Shown one piece after another: positions 5,172 through 5,360 of a stretch of 5,360 nt of DNA; the stretch's first letter is position 1; each line of letters opens with the position of its first letter. A program made the translations under genes and the position numbers. The stretch covers positions 1-5,360 of the forward strand of contig JAEZAI010000398.1 of NCBI GenBank assembly GCA_023427825.1, written 5' to 3'. The notes beneath the pieces were generated by a model. That model saw nothing but the letters and a program-made list of their open reading frames with translations. It was not told the DNA's origin and did no database searches. The stretch is from Actinomycetes bacterium. Lineage in GTDB: Bacteria > Actinomycetota > Acidimicrobiia > Acidimicrobiales > Microtrichaceae.

Positions 5172-5360
5172 TCAGCCGACGAGGTGGCGGACCTTCTGAC
5201 GGGTCGTCGCCACCGCCCGGACCGCGTGGTGGACGCGAGCGGCGGCGGCCTCGGCCGCGTCGCAGTCGGCGGCACCGGGGGCGCGCCGCCCGTACCGGCG
5301 CGAGGTCTCGAGGGCGGCGAGCTCGGCGAACGCGTCGCCGAGCGTCGTCGAGTCCTCGTC
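5172..5360 (-). CDS. C-terminal end of an unidentified protein (partial)
   Basis: On the minus strand the frame is open from the right window edge to a TGA at 5174-5172, giving the last 62 residues. Almost every codon ends in G or C, as in the other real genes here, which supports coding. The peptide is rich in Ala and Arg, likely helical, and ends in ATTRQKVRHLVG; one Cys (about residue 33 of the fragment) is present. I recognise no motif. No plausible start lies inside the window, so the gene begins beyond it. It converges on the DUF3040 gene with 86 bases between the stops. Function unknown. Confidence 0.6.
   Translation of the reverse strand, partial: DEDSTTLGDAFAELAALETSRRYGRRAPGAADCDAAEAAAARVHHAVRAVATTRQKVRHLVG

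Overview
The window is very GC-rich DNA (by eye above 70% G+C, not computed) with G/C-ending codons, GTG starts and apparently leaderless transcripts. Together with a DUF3040 membrane protein just downstream of dinB, this points to a high-GC actinobacterium. An Acidimicrobiia-type lineage (Iamia/Ilumatobacter-like) is a guess from style, not shown by a marker gene.

Layout, left to right. (1) 4-747 (+): a predicted membrane-anchored helix-turn-helix protein, whose start lies at the window edge. (2) 806-1327 (+): a Nudix hydrolase with a perfect Nudix box. (3) 2549-1362 and 3046-2546 (both -): a two-gene unit read leftwards, in which a short left-handed beta-helix O-acetyltransferase precedes a GT4 glycosyltransferase and their ORFs overlap by ATGA. 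This looks like a small surface-polysaccharide module. (4) 3110-4474 (+): DNA polymerase IV (dinB), divergent from the acetyltransferase across only 63 bases. (5) 4475-4698: a non-coding stretch with a candidate promoter and a long leader rich in CCAGCAG repeats. (6) 4699-5085 (+): a DUF3040 two-helix membrane protein. (7) 5360-5172 (-): the C-terminal end of an unidentified gene that enters from beyond the right edge.

How the parts relate. The acetyltransferase and glycosyltransferase are almost certainly co-transcribed and translationally coupled. The dinB-DUF3040 order is, from general knowledge, a recurring actinobacterial neighbourhood that often precedes mraZ and the division/cell-wall cluster; here the next gene is instead convergent. 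The Nudix hydrolase and Pol IV both have nucleotide-related roles but are separated by the opposite-strand sugar genes, so no joint operon is supported. I found no mobile element, CRISPR array, tRNA or rRNA, and no clearly new multi-gene system. The most unusual items are the repeat-bearing DUF3040 leader, the repeated leaderless start layout, and the membrane-tethered HTH protein.
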